In this document: piece after piece, positions 24,538 through 33,788 of the stretch
Numbering within the stretch: the stretch's first letter is position 1
Layout: each line of letters begins with the position of its first letter
Assembly: GCF_013041615.1 (NCBI RefSeq)
Contig: NZ_JABEPQ010000002.1
Span: 868,001 to 932,000, forward strand
Direction of reading: 5' to 3'
Origin: Knoellia koreensis
GTDB lineage: Bacteria; Actinomycetota; Actinomycetes; Actinomycetales; Dermatophilaceae
DNA: 64,000 nt
Notes under the pieces: generated by a model
Seen by the model: the letters and a program-made list of their open reading frames with translations, nothing else
Database searches by the model: none
What the model was told of the DNA's origin: nothing
Made by a program: the position numbers and the translations under genes

Positions 24538-25578
24538 TCACTCGGCCGGGACTGCACCGGTGGGAACAGCGTTGGCACGGCGACGGATCGGCCGCTGCTT
24601 CAACCCGTCGATGGCGACCGCCAGGATGATGACCGCACCCTTGATGAGCAGCTGGGTGAAGAACGGCACATTCATGAGGATGAGTCCGGTGCTGAGGACG
24701 CCGAGGATCACCGAGCCGATCAGCGTTCCGTAGATCCGACCCCGTCCGCCCATCAGCGAGGTCCCACCGAGGACTACGGCTGCGATGGCGTCGAGCTCGT
24801 ACCCCGTGCCCGCTGTGGGCTGGGCGGAGACCACTCGGGCCGCGAAGATGACGCCGGCCAGGCCGGCACAGGCACCGGCGATGACGTAGACGATGCACGT
24901 GACGCGCTTGACGTTGATTCCCGCGAGGCGAGCGGCCTCGGCGTTACCCCCGACCGCGTAGACGTGTCGCCCGAACCGGGTGCGCTCGAGGACGAACCAC
25001 GCCGCGAGGTAGACCAGCACCATGACGACGACCGGAGCGGGGATCCCCGCGAAGTAGCCATTGCCGATGTCACGGAAGTTGAGGGTGTTCGACACGATCG
25101 GCTGACCATCGGTCAAGGTGTAGGCCAGACCACGCAACAAGGTCATGGTGCCCAGCGTGATGATGAAGGCAGCAAGACTCAGGTATGCCGTGAGGGCGCC
25201 ATTGACGAAGCCTGCGGCCGCGCCTGCGAGGATCCCGACGAGAATCGCCACCGGGGCGGGGGCGCCTGCCAACGCGGTCATGACCGCCACGACCCCGGAC
25301 ACCGCCACGATGGAGCCGACCGACAGGTCGATGCCGGCGGTGAGGATCACGAAGGTGAGCCCGGCTGCCAGGATCGCGTTGATGGAGATGGACCGGGCGA
25401 TGTTGAACAGGTTGTCCACCGACGCGAAGTTCGGGGCGATGACGGCCATCAGGGCAACGAGCACCACGAGGACGGCCAGGATTCCGACCCGGTCCCACCA
25501 GTAGGCGAAGTCGAATCCTGCACCGGCCGCCGTGGGCTTGCCTCGGGTTGTGGTGGCTCCGGACGAGTTGTCAGTCAT
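24538..25578 (-). CDS. Sugar ABC transporter permease, RbsC-like
   Basis: A 346-residue permease of the ribose/xylose/galactoside (BPD_transp_2) family. The hallmark LAAGLTFVILTAGIDLSVGS lies in the N-terminal half, with the ATPase-contact region AVGGNAEAARLAGINVKRV and the C-terminal VVLGGTSLMGGRGRIYGT. About eight to ten hydrophobic segments are seen. It starts inside the last codons of the ATPase gene (eight-base overlap), so both are translated together. As only one permease gene is present it should act as a homodimer. The substrate is unknown, although the family imports monosaccharides. Confidence 0.92.
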   Translation of the reverse strand: MTDNSSGATTTRGKPTAAGAGFDFAYWWDRVGILAVLVVLVALMAVIAPNFASVDNLFNIARSISINAILAAGLTFVILTAGIDLSVGSIVAVSGVVAVMTALAGAPAPVAILVGILAGAAAGFVNGALTAYLSLAAFIITLGTMTLLRGLAYTLTDGQPIVSNTLNFRDIGNGYFAGIPAPVVVMVLVYLAAWFVLERTRFGRHVYAVGGNAEAARLAGINVKRVTCIVYVIAGACAGLAGVIFAARVVSAQPTAGTGYELDAIAAVVLGGTSLMGGRGRIYGTLIGSVILGVLSTGLILMNVPFFTQLLIKGAVIILAVAIDGLKQRPIRRRANAVPTGAVPAE

Positions 25579-27094
25579 GGGGGTGCTCCTTGGGTTGCGT
25601 ACCAGTCGCGTGCGCCATGACCTCTTCCTCGGTGGCGCCCGCGGTGGGCATTTCGTGAACGATCTGGCCTCCCCGCATCACCAGGATGCGGTCACTGATG
25701 CCAAGAACTTCTGGCAGGTCCGACGACACGACCAGGACTGCGCGACCAGCCGCAGCAAGGCCGTTGATGGCGTCGTAGATCTCGCTTTTCGCGCCGATGT
25801 CGACTCCGCGGGTTGGCTCGTCGAGGATCAGGACCTCGGCGTTGCGCATGAGCCAGCGACCTAGCACGGCCTTCTGCTGGTTTCCTCCGGAGAGTGCACG
25901 CACAGGCAGGTTGATGGCATTGGCACGCAGCTTGAGCTTGGACATCTGGGCGGCCGCAGCAGCCCGAATCTGCTTGCGCTGCAACACCCCTCGCGGTGAG
26001 AACGCGGAGAGGGAGCTCACGGCGATGTTGTCGACGACGCTGTGGTCGAGGAACAACGCCTGGTCCTTGCGACTCTCGGGCACCATGGCGATGCCGGCGC
26101 GGATCGCATCCTGGGGCCGCCGCGGGACCACCGACGTGCCGTTGACGGTGACCGATCCGGTCCTGGGACGGTCGGCCCCGAAAATGAGCCGGGCCACCTC
26201 GGTGCGACCCGCACCCACGAGACCGGCCAGGCAGACGACCTCGCCGGCCCGGACCGCGAAGGAGACCGGCCCGATCTGCGCGCCGTCACCCAGGCCGTCC
26301 ACGTGAAGGACCACCGGGCCCTGGTTCTGTCGGTCGTGCTGGTAGAGGTCGTCCAGGTTGCGTCCGACCATCATGCGCACGACGTCCGGCGGGCTGATGG
26401 AGCTCTTGTCGCGGGTGCCGACGAGCCGCCCGTCCCGGAAGACCGTGACACGGTCGGCGAGGTCCCAGACCTCCTCCATCCGGTGCGAGATGTAGATCAA
26501 TCCCGTGCCGGCAGCACGCATCTCGCGGACGATCCGGTAGAGGTGTTCGGACTCCCCCCGCGAGAGGGAAGCCGTGGGCTCGTCGAGCACCAGGACACGA
26601 GCATCCTCACTGACGGCACGGGCGATCTCGACCATCTGCTGCATGCCGACACTGAGCTCACCCAGGGTGCGACGGGGGTCGACATCGGCCCCGATACGGT
26701 CCAGCTTGCGTTGCGCGTCGACGACCATGGCCCGTCGGTCGAGACGGCCGAACCGGCCGACCGGTTCGCGGCCCAGAGCCAAGTTCTCGGCAACCGTCAT
26801 GGAGGGAACGGTGTTGAGCTCCTGGTGGATGATGGCGATGCCGTGAGCGGCCGCCTCCCCGGGATTGCGGATGTCGATCTCGTTGCCGTCCAACAGGATT
26901 CGGCCAGAGTCCCGGCCGGTGTTACCAGCGAGGATCTTCATGAGCGTGGACTTGCCGGCGCCGTTCTCACCCATGAGGGCGTGGATCTCCCCGGATCGCA
27001 GGTCGAAGTCGACCGCATCGAGTGCACGGGTGGCGCCGTACTGCTTGGTCACGCCTTCCAAGCGGAGCAGCGGGGCTCCGGGTGTGTCAGTCAT
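25571..27094 (-). CDS. Sugar ABC transporter ATPase, RbsA-like (two nucleotide-binding domains)
   Basis: A 507-residue tandem ATPase of the RbsA/MglA/XylG family. The first domain has Walker A GENGAGKST, signature LSVGMQQMVEIARA and Walker B VLVLDEPTASLS. The second domain has the degenerate Walker A (CLAGLVGAGRTEVAR) normal for this family, then signature LSGGNQQKAVLGRW and VLILDEPTRGVD. The ATG chosen has AGAGGA eight bases upstream; the open frame extends seven codons further. It overlaps the permease start by eight bases and follows the binding-protein gene by 60 bases. It energises import of the sugar. Confidence 0.93.
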   Translation of the reverse strand: MTDTPGAPLLRLEGVTKQYGATRALDAVDFDLRSGEIHALMGENGAGKSTLMKILAGNTGRDSGRILLDGNEIDIRNPGEAAAHGIAIIHQELNTVPSMTVAENLALGREPVGRFGRLDRRAMVVDAQRKLDRIGADVDPRRTLGELSVGMQQMVEIARAVSEDARVLVLDEPTASLSRGESEHLYRIVREMRAAGTGLIYISHRMEEVWDLADRVTVFRDGRLVGTRDKSSISPPDVVRMMVGRNLDDLYQHDRQNQGPVVLHVDGLGDGAQIGPVSFAVRAGEVVCLAGLVGAGRTEVARLIFGADRPRTGSVTVNGTSVVPRRPQDAIRAGIAMVPESRKDQALFLDHSVVDNIAVSSLSAFSPRGVLQRKQIRAAAAAQMSKLKLRANAINLPVRALSGGNQQKAVLGRWLMRNAEVLILDEPTRGVDIGAKSEIYDAINGLAAAGRAVLVVSSDLPEVLGISDRILVMRGGQIVHEMPTAGATEEEVMAHATGTQPKEHPHD

Positions 27095-27154
27095 GTGTGC
27101 GTCCTCTCGCGACACGCAGGGACCTGGATGGGATGGCTGTCTGGTCCGGCGGAC

Positions 27155-28117
27155 TCACCAGCCCGGGTACTCGTCGACCTTGTCGCGCTCGACCAGCACG
27201 CTGGGGATGAGGATGGTGCTGTCGCTGGGCGGGTTGCCGGCCACGATGTCCTGAGCCACCTTGACGGCCTGACGCACCATCTCGGCCGGGTTCTGCGTAG
27301 CGGTGGCGATGAAGGGCGACCCGGGTCGCTTGAGCTCCGCGACGGCCTCCGGGCTGCCGTCCACACCGGTGACCTTGACCTGACCCGCCTTGCCGGCCTG
27401 CTCCACAGCCAGGACCGCGCCCAGCGCAGAGGGGTCGTTCATGCCGAAGATGCCCTGTACGTCCGGGGTCGCGGTGAGCATGTCGGTGGTCACGGCCAGA
27501 CCCGACGCGCGGTCGTTCTTGGAAGCCTGCTGCCCGACGATCTTGATGCCGGGGAACTTCTCCTTGACCTTCTTGCACCCGTCGATGCGGTCGCGGATTG
27601 TCTGGATGGGGGTGCCGTCGACCAGCAGCACGTTGCCCTTGCCACCCAGCTGCTCGAAGAGGAACGTGCACGACTTCTCACCGGCCTGGACGGCGTCGGT
27701 CATGACGACCGCGTCGGCGCCCTTGGCCGGGGTGTCCACGGCGATGACGATGATGCCGGCGTTCCTGGCACGCTCGATGGCCGGCTGCAAACCGTCCTCG
27801 TCCACGGCGCTGACGACGATGAGGTCAACGCCCTGTTGGATGAACGCGTCGATCTGGTTGTTCTGGTTGGCCAGATCGAGTTGGGCGTCCTGGGTGTTGG
27901 TGGTCGCACCGATGGACTTGGCCGCCTCCTTGGCGCCCTTGTCCATGGCCGAGAAGAAAGGGTTGGACATGTCCTGGACCATCAGGCCGATCCGCTCGAT
28001 CTTCTCCGGCTTGGCGGCTCCCCCTGCCGGGTCACCGGAGCTGCAGGCGGCCAGGGACAGCACACACGCGGCCCCCAAAGCCAGGAAACCTGGTGCCGTG
28101 AAACGCTTGCGGTTCAT
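27155..28117 (-). CDS. Sugar ABC transporter substrate-binding lipoprotein, RbsB-like
   Basis: A 320-residue periplasmic-binding-protein-like (type 1) lipoprotein. The N-terminus MNRKRF, a hydrophobic core and lipobox LAAC (cysteine near residue 25) indicate lipid anchoring. The ligand-binding fold is clear from IGLMVQDMSNPFFSAMDKGA, DLIVVSAVDEDGLQPAIERA, VIAVDTPAKGADAVVMTDAV and VTGVDGSPEAVAELK. AAGGAG lies nine bases before the ATG. It is separated by 164 bases from the lacI gene upstream, in which I see no further LacI operator, so it may be read through from the lacI promoter. The ligand is probably a pentose or hexose. Confidence 0.93.
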   Translation of the reverse strand: MNRKRFTAPGFLALGAACVLSLAACSSGDPAGGAAKPEKIERIGLMVQDMSNPFFSAMDKGAKEAAKSIGATTNTQDAQLDLANQNNQIDAFIQQGVDLIVVSAVDEDGLQPAIERARNAGIIVIAVDTPAKGADAVVMTDAVQAGEKSCTFLFEQLGGKGNVLLVDGTPIQTIRDRIDGCKKVKEKFPGIKIVGQQASKNDRASGLAVTTDMLTATPDVQGIFGMNDPSALGAVLAVEQAGKAGQVKVTGVDGSPEAVAELKRPGSPFIATATQNPAEMVRQAVKVAQDIVAGNPPSDSTILIPSVLVERDKVDEYPGW

Positions 28118-28281
28118 CTCGATACTCCTTCTCCGGCTCCGTCGGCCGGCATGTTTCTGCGTGTTTCGGTATGGGTGATCCACGGCCGCCGGTTCTCCGG
28201 ACGGCCTGTGGGTGGCGCAGTGGGCGCGGCGACCGCCGACAGGCGGCGCCGGGGGCTGGAGGGCTGCTGGGGAGAGGTGGC

Positions 28282-29337
28282 TCAGCAGCCGCAGGAGGCG
28301 CGGATGATGAGATCTGCCGAGGCCACCTGACGGTCCTCGGGAAGGTATTTCGGCTTGGGCGGTCGGCCCTCGGTCTCCGCCCGCACCTGCTCGTCGATGA
28401 TGCGGCTGAGGATGGTCGCCGCCTCGACGCCGATGGCTTCGCTGCCCTCGTTCACCACGGTCAGTGGCGGATCGAGCAGCGGCGCCCACGGGAACTCGTC
28501 GAACGCCACGAGGGCAATGTCCTGCGGGATGCGGATCCCCTTCTCGCGCAGGTAGCGCATCGTGCCGTGCAGCAGCGGGTTGTTGCCCGCCACCACGACG
28601 TCGGGCGGCACCCTGCCGGGGGTCTCGAACCAGTCCCGGACCTGGTCGAACGCCGACGCCTCGTCGTTGTCGGTCTCGAGCACGTGCAGCTCGGCGCCGG
28701 CCGCAGCTGCCGCTTCGCGCAGTCCCTGCTCGCGCGGCTCGCGGGTTGACCACAAGGTCGGGTAGGCGACGAAGAGCCAGCTCGTGAACCGGTGTTCCGC
28801 GAGATGACGACCCAATCGCACACTGGCCGCGACGTTGTCGGTGGTGAGCGACGGCACCTGCGTTGCCTCGGCCGGCGGTGCGGAGTCGACGAAGACCACG
28901 GGGATGTCCCAGTCGTCGAGGAGCTTCACGTTCTGGGCGCTCAGGGTCAGGGTGGCGATCACGCCGGCGGTGCGCGACTGGATCAGCTGCTGCACCGTGG
29001 CGTCCTCGACGGCCCGGGTGTATCGACCCTCCGCCGCGATGTCTGCCACGACGACCGTTCGCGAGGTGGGGCGTAGGACGCGCTGCACGCCCTTCATGAG
29101 GTCGAGGTAGTAGGCGTTGGACGTGCTCGCGGTCAGCACGGTCACCGAGCTGCGCGTGTTCTTGCGCAGCTCCTGCGCCGCGCGGTTGGGCACGTAGCCC
29201 AGGGCGTTGGCAACCTGGAGGATCCGCTCGCGGGTGCTTGCGGCGACGTCCTGGCCACCCCCCAGGGCGCGCGACACCGTGTAGATCGACACCCCCGCGT
29301 GCTGGCTCACGTCTCGCAGCGTTGGCTTCTTTGCCAT
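28282..29337 (-). CDS. LacI-family transcriptional regulator
   Basis: A 351-residue repressor. The N-terminal LacI helix-turn-helix and hinge (TLRDVSQHAGVSIYTVSRAL, then GYVPNRAAQELRKN) are intact, followed by a periplasmic-binding-type sensor domain ending in SADLIIRASCGC, a familiar C-terminus for this group. It heads the leftward sugar-import operon. Two copies of a CCTAA-ACGA-TTAGG palindrome lie in its own leader, the nearer one seven bases from the ATG, indicating autoregulation and probably control of the whole operon. The inducer is most likely the imported sugar or its derivative. Confidence 0.92.
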   Translation of the reverse strand: MAKKPTLRDVSQHAGVSIYTVSRALGGGQDVAASTRERILQVANALGYVPNRAAQELRKNTRSSVTVLTASTSNAYYLDLMKGVQRVLRPTSRTVVVADIAAEGRYTRAVEDATVQQLIQSRTAGVIATLTLSAQNVKLLDDWDIPVVFVDSAPPAEATQVPSLTTDNVAASVRLGRHLAEHRFTSWLFVAYPTLWSTREPREQGLREAAAAAGAELHVLETDNDEASAFDQVRDWFETPGRVPPDVVVAGNNPLLHGTMRYLREKGIRIPQDIALVAFDEFPWAPLLDPPLTVVNEGSEAIGVEAATILSRIIDEQVRAETEGRPPKPKYLPEDRQVASADLIIRASCGC

Positions 29338-29343
29338 GATCGT

Positions 29344-29357
29344 CCTAAACGATTAGG
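29344..29357 (-). promoter_or_regulatory. LacI-type operator, proximal copy
   Basis: CCTAA-ACGA-TTAGG is a palindrome centred on CG like other LacI-family operators. It overlaps the ribosome-binding region of the lacI gene. An identical 14-base site lies 44 bases upstream, about four helical turns, which allows cooperative binding on one DNA face. Confidence 0.8.
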
Positions 29358-29387
29358 TCGGAAGGAGTGCCACCACAGCGGCGGCTC

Positions 29388-29401
29388 CCTAAACGATTAG
29401 G
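29388..29401 (-). promoter_or_regulatory. LacI-type operator, distal copy
   Basis: The same 14 bases as the site at 29344-29357 (CCTAAACGATTAGG). Its position upstream of the lacI gene suggests it covers or adjoins the promoter of the leftward sugar operon. Confidence 0.8.
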
Positions 29402-29630
29402 GAGAAGGTAGCCGCCGGGCCTCCCCTCGGTCAAGACCCCCGGGTCGAAAACTTTTGCGGTAACGAAACCCGCCTGGTGGCGCGGGAATCCGACCGCGAT
29501 GAGCCTTTCGGTATGCCGCGGGGCCAGCGCCCAGCTCGACCTCACCCCGGCGTCGGGTGAGAGCCGGAGCGCTTCGCGCGCCCAGACGGCATACAGGAAA
29601 CTCCCAGCCTGCACGCCGACACTGGACGTC

Positions 29631-30338
29631 GTGACCACTGCACAACCCGAGGCCAGCCTGCTCGTCGTCGAGGACGAACCCAACATCCGCGAGCTGCTCG
29701 CGACGTCGCTGCGGTTCGCCGGATTCGAGGTGCACGTCGCCGGCGACGGTGCGACCGCGCTCAACCTGGCCACGCAGCACGACCCCGACCTCGTGGTGCT
29801 CGACGTGATGCTGCCCGACATGGACGGTTTCACCGTCACCCGCAAGCTGCGCGACACCGGACGCCAGCTGCCGATCGTCTTCGTGACGGCGCGCGACAGC
29901 GTCGACGACAAGATCAAGGGACTCACCGTCGGCGGTGACGACTACGTGACCAAGCCGTTCAGCCTCGAGGAGGTCGTGGCCCGCATCCGCGCGGTGCTGC
30001 GCCGCACCCGCGGCGAGGTCGACGAGAGCGCGGCGCTGCGGTTCGAGGACCTCGAGCTCGACGAGGACTCGCACGAGGTGCGTCGCGCGGGCCGGGTCAT
30101 CGACACCTCCCCCACCGAGTTCAAGCTGCTGCGCTACCTCATGCTCAACCCCAACCGGGTGCTGTCGAAGGCGCAGATCCTCGACCACGTGTGGGACTAC
30201 GACTTCCGTGGCGAGAGCGGCATCGTCGAGTCCTACATCTCCTACCTGCGCCGCAAGATCGACACCGACGGCCTGGCGCCGCTCATCCACACCAAGCGCG
30301 GGGTGGGTTACGTGCTGCGCAAGCCGCCGGAGGCCTAG
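29631..30338 (+). CDS. OmpR-family response regulator (MprA/TrcR-like)
   Basis: A 235-residue two-domain regulator. The receiver has the acidic pair in VVEDEP, the phosphorylation site in VVLDVMLPDMDG, the conserved T in VTARD and the lysine of TKPFSLEE. The C-terminal winged helix contains LSPTEF-like DTSPTEFKLLRYLMLNPNRV and ends HTKRGVGYVLR. The GTG start was chosen because the open frame upstream contains octamer-rich, non-coding-looking sequence. Its stop overlaps the kinase start by one base (TAGTG). With the kinase and an HtrA-like protease downstream it forms a unit like mycobacterial mprA-mprB-pepD, which answers to envelope stress. Confidence 0.9.
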   Translation: MTTAQPEASLLVVEDEPNIRELLATSLRFAGFEVHVAGDGATALNLATQHDPDLVVLDVMLPDMDGFTVTRKLRDTGRQLPIVFVTARDSVDDKIKGLTVGGDDYVTKPFSLEEVVARIRAVLRRTRGEVDESAALRFEDLELDEDSHEVRRAGRVIDTSPTEFKLLRYLMLNPNRVLSKAQILDHVWDYDFRGESGIVESYISYLRRKIDTDGLAPLIHTKRGVGYVLRKPPEA

Positions 30339-32023
30339 TGGCCGCCGCCCCCATGACCTCGTCGCCGACGCCGCGCCCCCAGGACCGTCCCTCCGCCAAG
30401 GACCGGGCACGCAAGCACCTCGAGGCGTTGCCGCTGCGGGTCCGTCTCATCGCGATCCTGTTGAGCCTGTTGCTGATCGCGCTCATCTTCACGGCGTCGG
30501 CAACGGCGGTACTGATCCGCCAGGACCTCATGCGGCGGGTCGACTCCGACCTGCGTTCGGCGGCGACTCCCGTGGCGAACAGCGCGGTGCGGCTCATCCA
30601 GGCCGAGCGCGAGACGGGCCTGCCGACCGGGTATGCCGTCGTGATCCAGACCGAGGACGGCAGCACCTTGCCGATCTACCCCACCGGTGAGTCGCGGCGA
30701 CCGGACGTGCCGGACCTCGCCCTCACCGACCCGCGGGTGAGGTCGCACGCACCGTTCACGATCGGCTCCACCGACGGCACGCTCAAGTGGCGGGCCGTGG
30801 CCGGGCCGGTCGTCGACGAGTCGAGCAAGCAGCAGATCGGCACCTATGTCGTGGCCGTGTCGCTCGGCGGCGTCAACCGCACCATCTCGCGGCTCGTGCT
30901 CGTGGAGCTGCTCATCGGCCTGGCCGTGATCACGGCGTGCGCCGCCGCCGGTTGGTATGCCGTGAACCGCGCCTTCCGCCCCTTGCGCCAGATCGAGGAC
31001 ACGGCCGCGGCGATCGCCGACGGGGACCTCACCCGCCGCATCCCGACCCGGACCGCGAAGGACGAGGTGACGTCGCTGTCCCGCTCGCTCAACGTGATGC
31101 TGGCGCAGATCGAGCAGTCGTTCGCCGCCCGGGAGGCGTCCGAGGAGAAGATGCGCCAGTTCGTGGCCGACGCCTCGCACGAGCTGCGGACGCCACTCGC
31201 CGCGGTGCGGGGGTATGCCGAGCTGTACCGCCAGGGCGCCGTGCGCGAGCCCGAGGACGTGGCCAGCGCCATGTCGCGCATCGAGGGGGAGGCCGGTCGG
31301 ATGGGCGGTCTCGTCGAGGACCTGCTGGTGCTCGCCCGGCTCGACGACCAGCGACCGCTCGCCATCACCGAGCTCGACCTCACGGTGCTCGCCGGCGACG
31401 CCGCGCAGGACGCGCGGGCCATCGACCCGGAGCGGCGGATCAGCGTGGTGGGCCTCGACGGTCCGCTCCAGCCCACGACCACCCGCGGTGACGATGCCAA
31501 GCTGCGCCAGCTCGTGGCCAACCTCGTCTCCAACGCGCTCAACCACACGCCCGCCGGGTCGCCCATCGAGATCGCTGTGGGCACAAGGGATTCCGCCGCC
31601 GGGCAGGGCCCCGGCGCACAGGCCGCCCGGCGCGAGACCAGTGTCGGCGACACGTCGCCCAGCGGCTCGGGCAAGGGCAGGGCCGGCGACCGGCCGGAGC
31701 TGGCCGACGAGACCACCTCGGGCATGCCACTCACGGTCGTCGAGGTCCGCGACCACGGCCCCGGTGTCGACCCGGACAAGGCACGCAAGGTGTTCGAGCG
31801 GTTCTACCGCGCCGATCCCTCGCGCACGCGAGGTCAAGGTGGCGGCAACGGTCTCGGCCTGGCCATCGCGGCCGCCATCGTCGCCGCCCACCACGGGCGC
31901 ATCGGCGTGGCCCGCACTGCCGGTGGCGGTGCGACGTTCGTCGTCGAGCTGCCGGTGGCGCCGCAGTCAGCCACCGTTCCCGGGTCCACAGCAAACTCTC
32001 AGACTGCGCCCAGCACCTCTTGA
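30338..32023 (+). CDS. Sensor histidine kinase (MprB/TrcS-like) with a linker insert in the ATPase domain
   Basis: A 561-residue membrane kinase. Two transmembrane helices (about residues 40-62 and 185-207) enclose an extracytoplasmic sensor of about 125 residues, followed by a HAMP domain. The H-box is DASHELRTPLAAVRGYAEL, the N-box NLVSNALNHTP, and G-boxes DHGPGVDP and GGNGLGLAI are complete. Between N-box and first G-box lies an unusual 45-residue Gly/Ser/Arg-rich insert (about 31588-31722), where related kinases have only a few residues. GGAGG lies five bases before the GTG. It should phosphorylate the overlapping response regulator. Confidence 0.9.
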   Translation: MAAAPMTSSPTPRPQDRPSAKDRARKHLEALPLRVRLIAILLSLLLIALIFTASATAVLIRQDLMRRVDSDLRSAATPVANSAVRLIQAERETGLPTGYAVVIQTEDGSTLPIYPTGESRRPDVPDLALTDPRVRSHAPFTIGSTDGTLKWRAVAGPVVDESSKQQIGTYVVAVSLGGVNRTISRLVLVELLIGLAVITACAAAGWYAVNRAFRPLRQIEDTAAAIADGDLTRRIPTRTAKDEVTSLSRSLNVMLAQIEQSFAAREASEEKMRQFVADASHELRTPLAAVRGYAELYRQGAVREPEDVASAMSRIEGEAGRMGGLVEDLLVLARLDDQRPLAITELDLTVLAGDAAQDARAIDPERRISVVGLDGPLQPTTTRGDDAKLRQLVANLVSNALNHTPAGSPIEIAVGTRDSAAGQGPGAQAARRETSVGDTSPSGSGKGRAGDRPELADETTSGMPLTVVEVRDHGPGVDPDKARKVFERFYRADPSRTRGQGGGNGLGLAIAAAIVAAHHGRIGVARTAGGGATFVVELPVAPQSATVPGSTANSQTAPSTS

Positions 32024-32075
32024 CGTCGGTCGGTTTGACTGAGGTCAACAGGACGAACGAGGAGCACGAAGAGCG

Positions 32076-33695
32076 ATGACCCAGACCCACCAGGACACCT
32101 GGTCCCGAGGCGGCGGCGACGACCGCACGCCGGACCAGCAGCCCCAGTCGGCTGACCAGGGCACGCCTCAGCAGGCTCACCCCCAGCAGCCCCACCCCCA
32201 GCCGGCCCAACCGCAGGCACCGGCCCGCGACCCCTTCGCCCGCCCGACCGAGGGCGGCCAGGCCGATGCCTCCGCCCCGGACGTGACGGCGCCGGTCTGG
32301 TACGGCCAGACCCGCGAACTGCCGACCGCGGCGCCGGTCGGCGCCCCGCCGGCCCAGGAGCGCACGGCCTTCGGCACCTACCCGGGCCACCCGGCATACC
32401 CCTCGACCACTCAGCCACCGGCTGGGCCGCCCCCCTCCGTCACAGCGCGGGGAGGGGCAGAGCCTGCCCAGCCGGCCAAGCGGCGCCGACTGACGGAACT
32501 CACCGCCGTCGCGGTGCTTGCCGCCCTGCTCGCCAGCGGTGGCACCTTTGCCGCGGCCCAGCTGCTCGACGACTCGCAGCCTTCCTCCTCTGCGACGTCG
32601 TCCAGCCTGGGCCGCGGCACGACCAACGCCCCGGTGGTCCAGGCCGACAAGAACAACCCCAACTGGACCGCGACCGCAGCGGCGGTCTCCCCCAGTGTCG
32701 TCGCCATCACCGTGGCCGGCGCCCAGGGCGAGGGCCAGGGCAGCGGCGTCATCATCGACGCCAAGGGCCACGTCCTCACCAACAACCACGTCGTCAACGG
32801 TGGCGGCTCCGGTGCCAAGCTGACCGTGACCCTCAACGACGGCCGGTCGTTCCAGGCCAAGGTCGCGGGCACGGACCCGAGCACCGACCTCGCGGTCATC
32901 ACCCTCGACAACGCGCCCAGCGACCTGAAGCCGATCGCGCTGGGCGACTCCGAGGCGCTCAAGGTCGGCGACCCGGTCATGGCCGTCGGCAACCCGCTCG
33001 GGCTCGCGGGCACCGTGACCACGGGCATCGTCAGCGCCCTCAACCGGCCGGTGACCACCCAGGCCGAGAGCAACGACAGCCAGCAGCAGGACCAGAACCC
33101 CTTCGGCCAGGGCAGCCCGTTCGGTCAGGGCGGTCAGGGCCAGGGACAGCAGCAGCCGCAGACCGGCAGCGACTCCACGGACGTCGTGACCAACGCGATC
33201 CAGACGTCCGCGGCGATCAACCCGGGCAACTCCGGTGGCGCGCTCGTCAACGCGGGCGGCCAGCTGGTCGGCATCAACTCCTCGATCGCCAGCCTGGGCT
33301 CGAGCAGCGGCGGCCAGAGCGGCAGCATCGGCATCGGGTTCGCGATCCCGGTCAACGAGGCCAAGGACATCGCGACCCAGCTGATCGAGAAGGGCAAGGC
33401 CGAGCACGCGATCCTCGGCGTCACCACCCGCGACGGCACCGCCACCGACGGCTCGAGCCAGCGGGCCGGCGCCCAGATCGCCGAGGTCACCAAGGGCTCG
33501 CCCGCCGCAGCGGCCGGCCTGAAGTCCGGTGACGTCGTCATCAAGGTCAACAACGACCCGGTCAACTCCTCGGAGTCCCTCGTCGCCAGCATCCGCGAGC
33601 TGGGTGTCGGTGACAAGGTCTCCCTCACCGTCCTGCGCGACGGCAAGCAGCAGACCGTGACCGCCACCCTCGCCGCCAAGCCTGCGACGAGCTGA
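32076..33695 (+). CDS. Membrane-anchored HtrA/PepD-like serine protease with PDZ domain
   Basis: A 539-residue protein. A long Gln/Pro-rich cytoplasmic N-terminus (about 135 residues) precedes one transmembrane helix (LTAVAVLAALLASGGTFAAA). The trypsin-like domain has the triad His in TNNHVV (about 236), Asp in STDLAVI (about 270) and Ser in GNSGGALV (about 386). A Gln/Gly-rich loop of about 35 residues interrupts it. A C-terminal PDZ domain has ILGVTTRDG and KSGDVVIKVN. Such proteases degrade or refold misfolded envelope proteins. It lies 52 bases behind the kinase gene, matching the mprAB-pepD arrangement. Confidence 0.92.
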   Translation: MTQTHQDTWSRGGGDDRTPDQQPQSADQGTPQQAHPQQPHPQPAQPQAPARDPFARPTEGGQADASAPDVTAPVWYGQTRELPTAAPVGAPPAQERTAFGTYPGHPAYPSTTQPPAGPPPSVTARGGAEPAQPAKRRRLTELTAVAVLAALLASGGTFAAAQLLDDSQPSSSATSSSLGRGTTNAPVVQADKNNPNWTATAAAVSPSVVAITVAGAQGEGQGSGVIIDAKGHVLTNNHVVNGGGSGAKLTVTLNDGRSFQAKVAGTDPSTDLAVITLDNAPSDLKPIALGDSEALKVGDPVMAVGNPLGLAGTVTTGIVSALNRPVTTQAESNDSQQQDQNPFGQGSPFGQGGQGQGQQQPQTGSDSTDVVTNAIQTSAAINPGNSGGALVNAGGQLVGINSSIASLGSSSGGQSGSIGIGFAIPVNEAKDIATQLIEKGKAEHAILGVTTRDGTATDGSSQRAGAQIAEVTKGSPAAAAGLKSGDVVIKVNNDPVNSSESLVASIRELGVGDKVSLTVLRDGKQQTVTATLAAKPATS

Positions 33696-33788
33696 CCAGA
33701 CCTGTCGCACCCGGCACTTCGCTCGGGTCGCGGCACCCGCCGCACGTGCGAGCGGCGGCCCCGTCGCAGGGCGAGCGACGGGATGCGG

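Noticed and set aside
28164-28180. Sequence TCGGTATGGGTGA as an octamer copy or a LacI site before the binding-protein gene
   Set aside because: It departs from the octamer at two positions and has no CCTAA/TTAGG arms.
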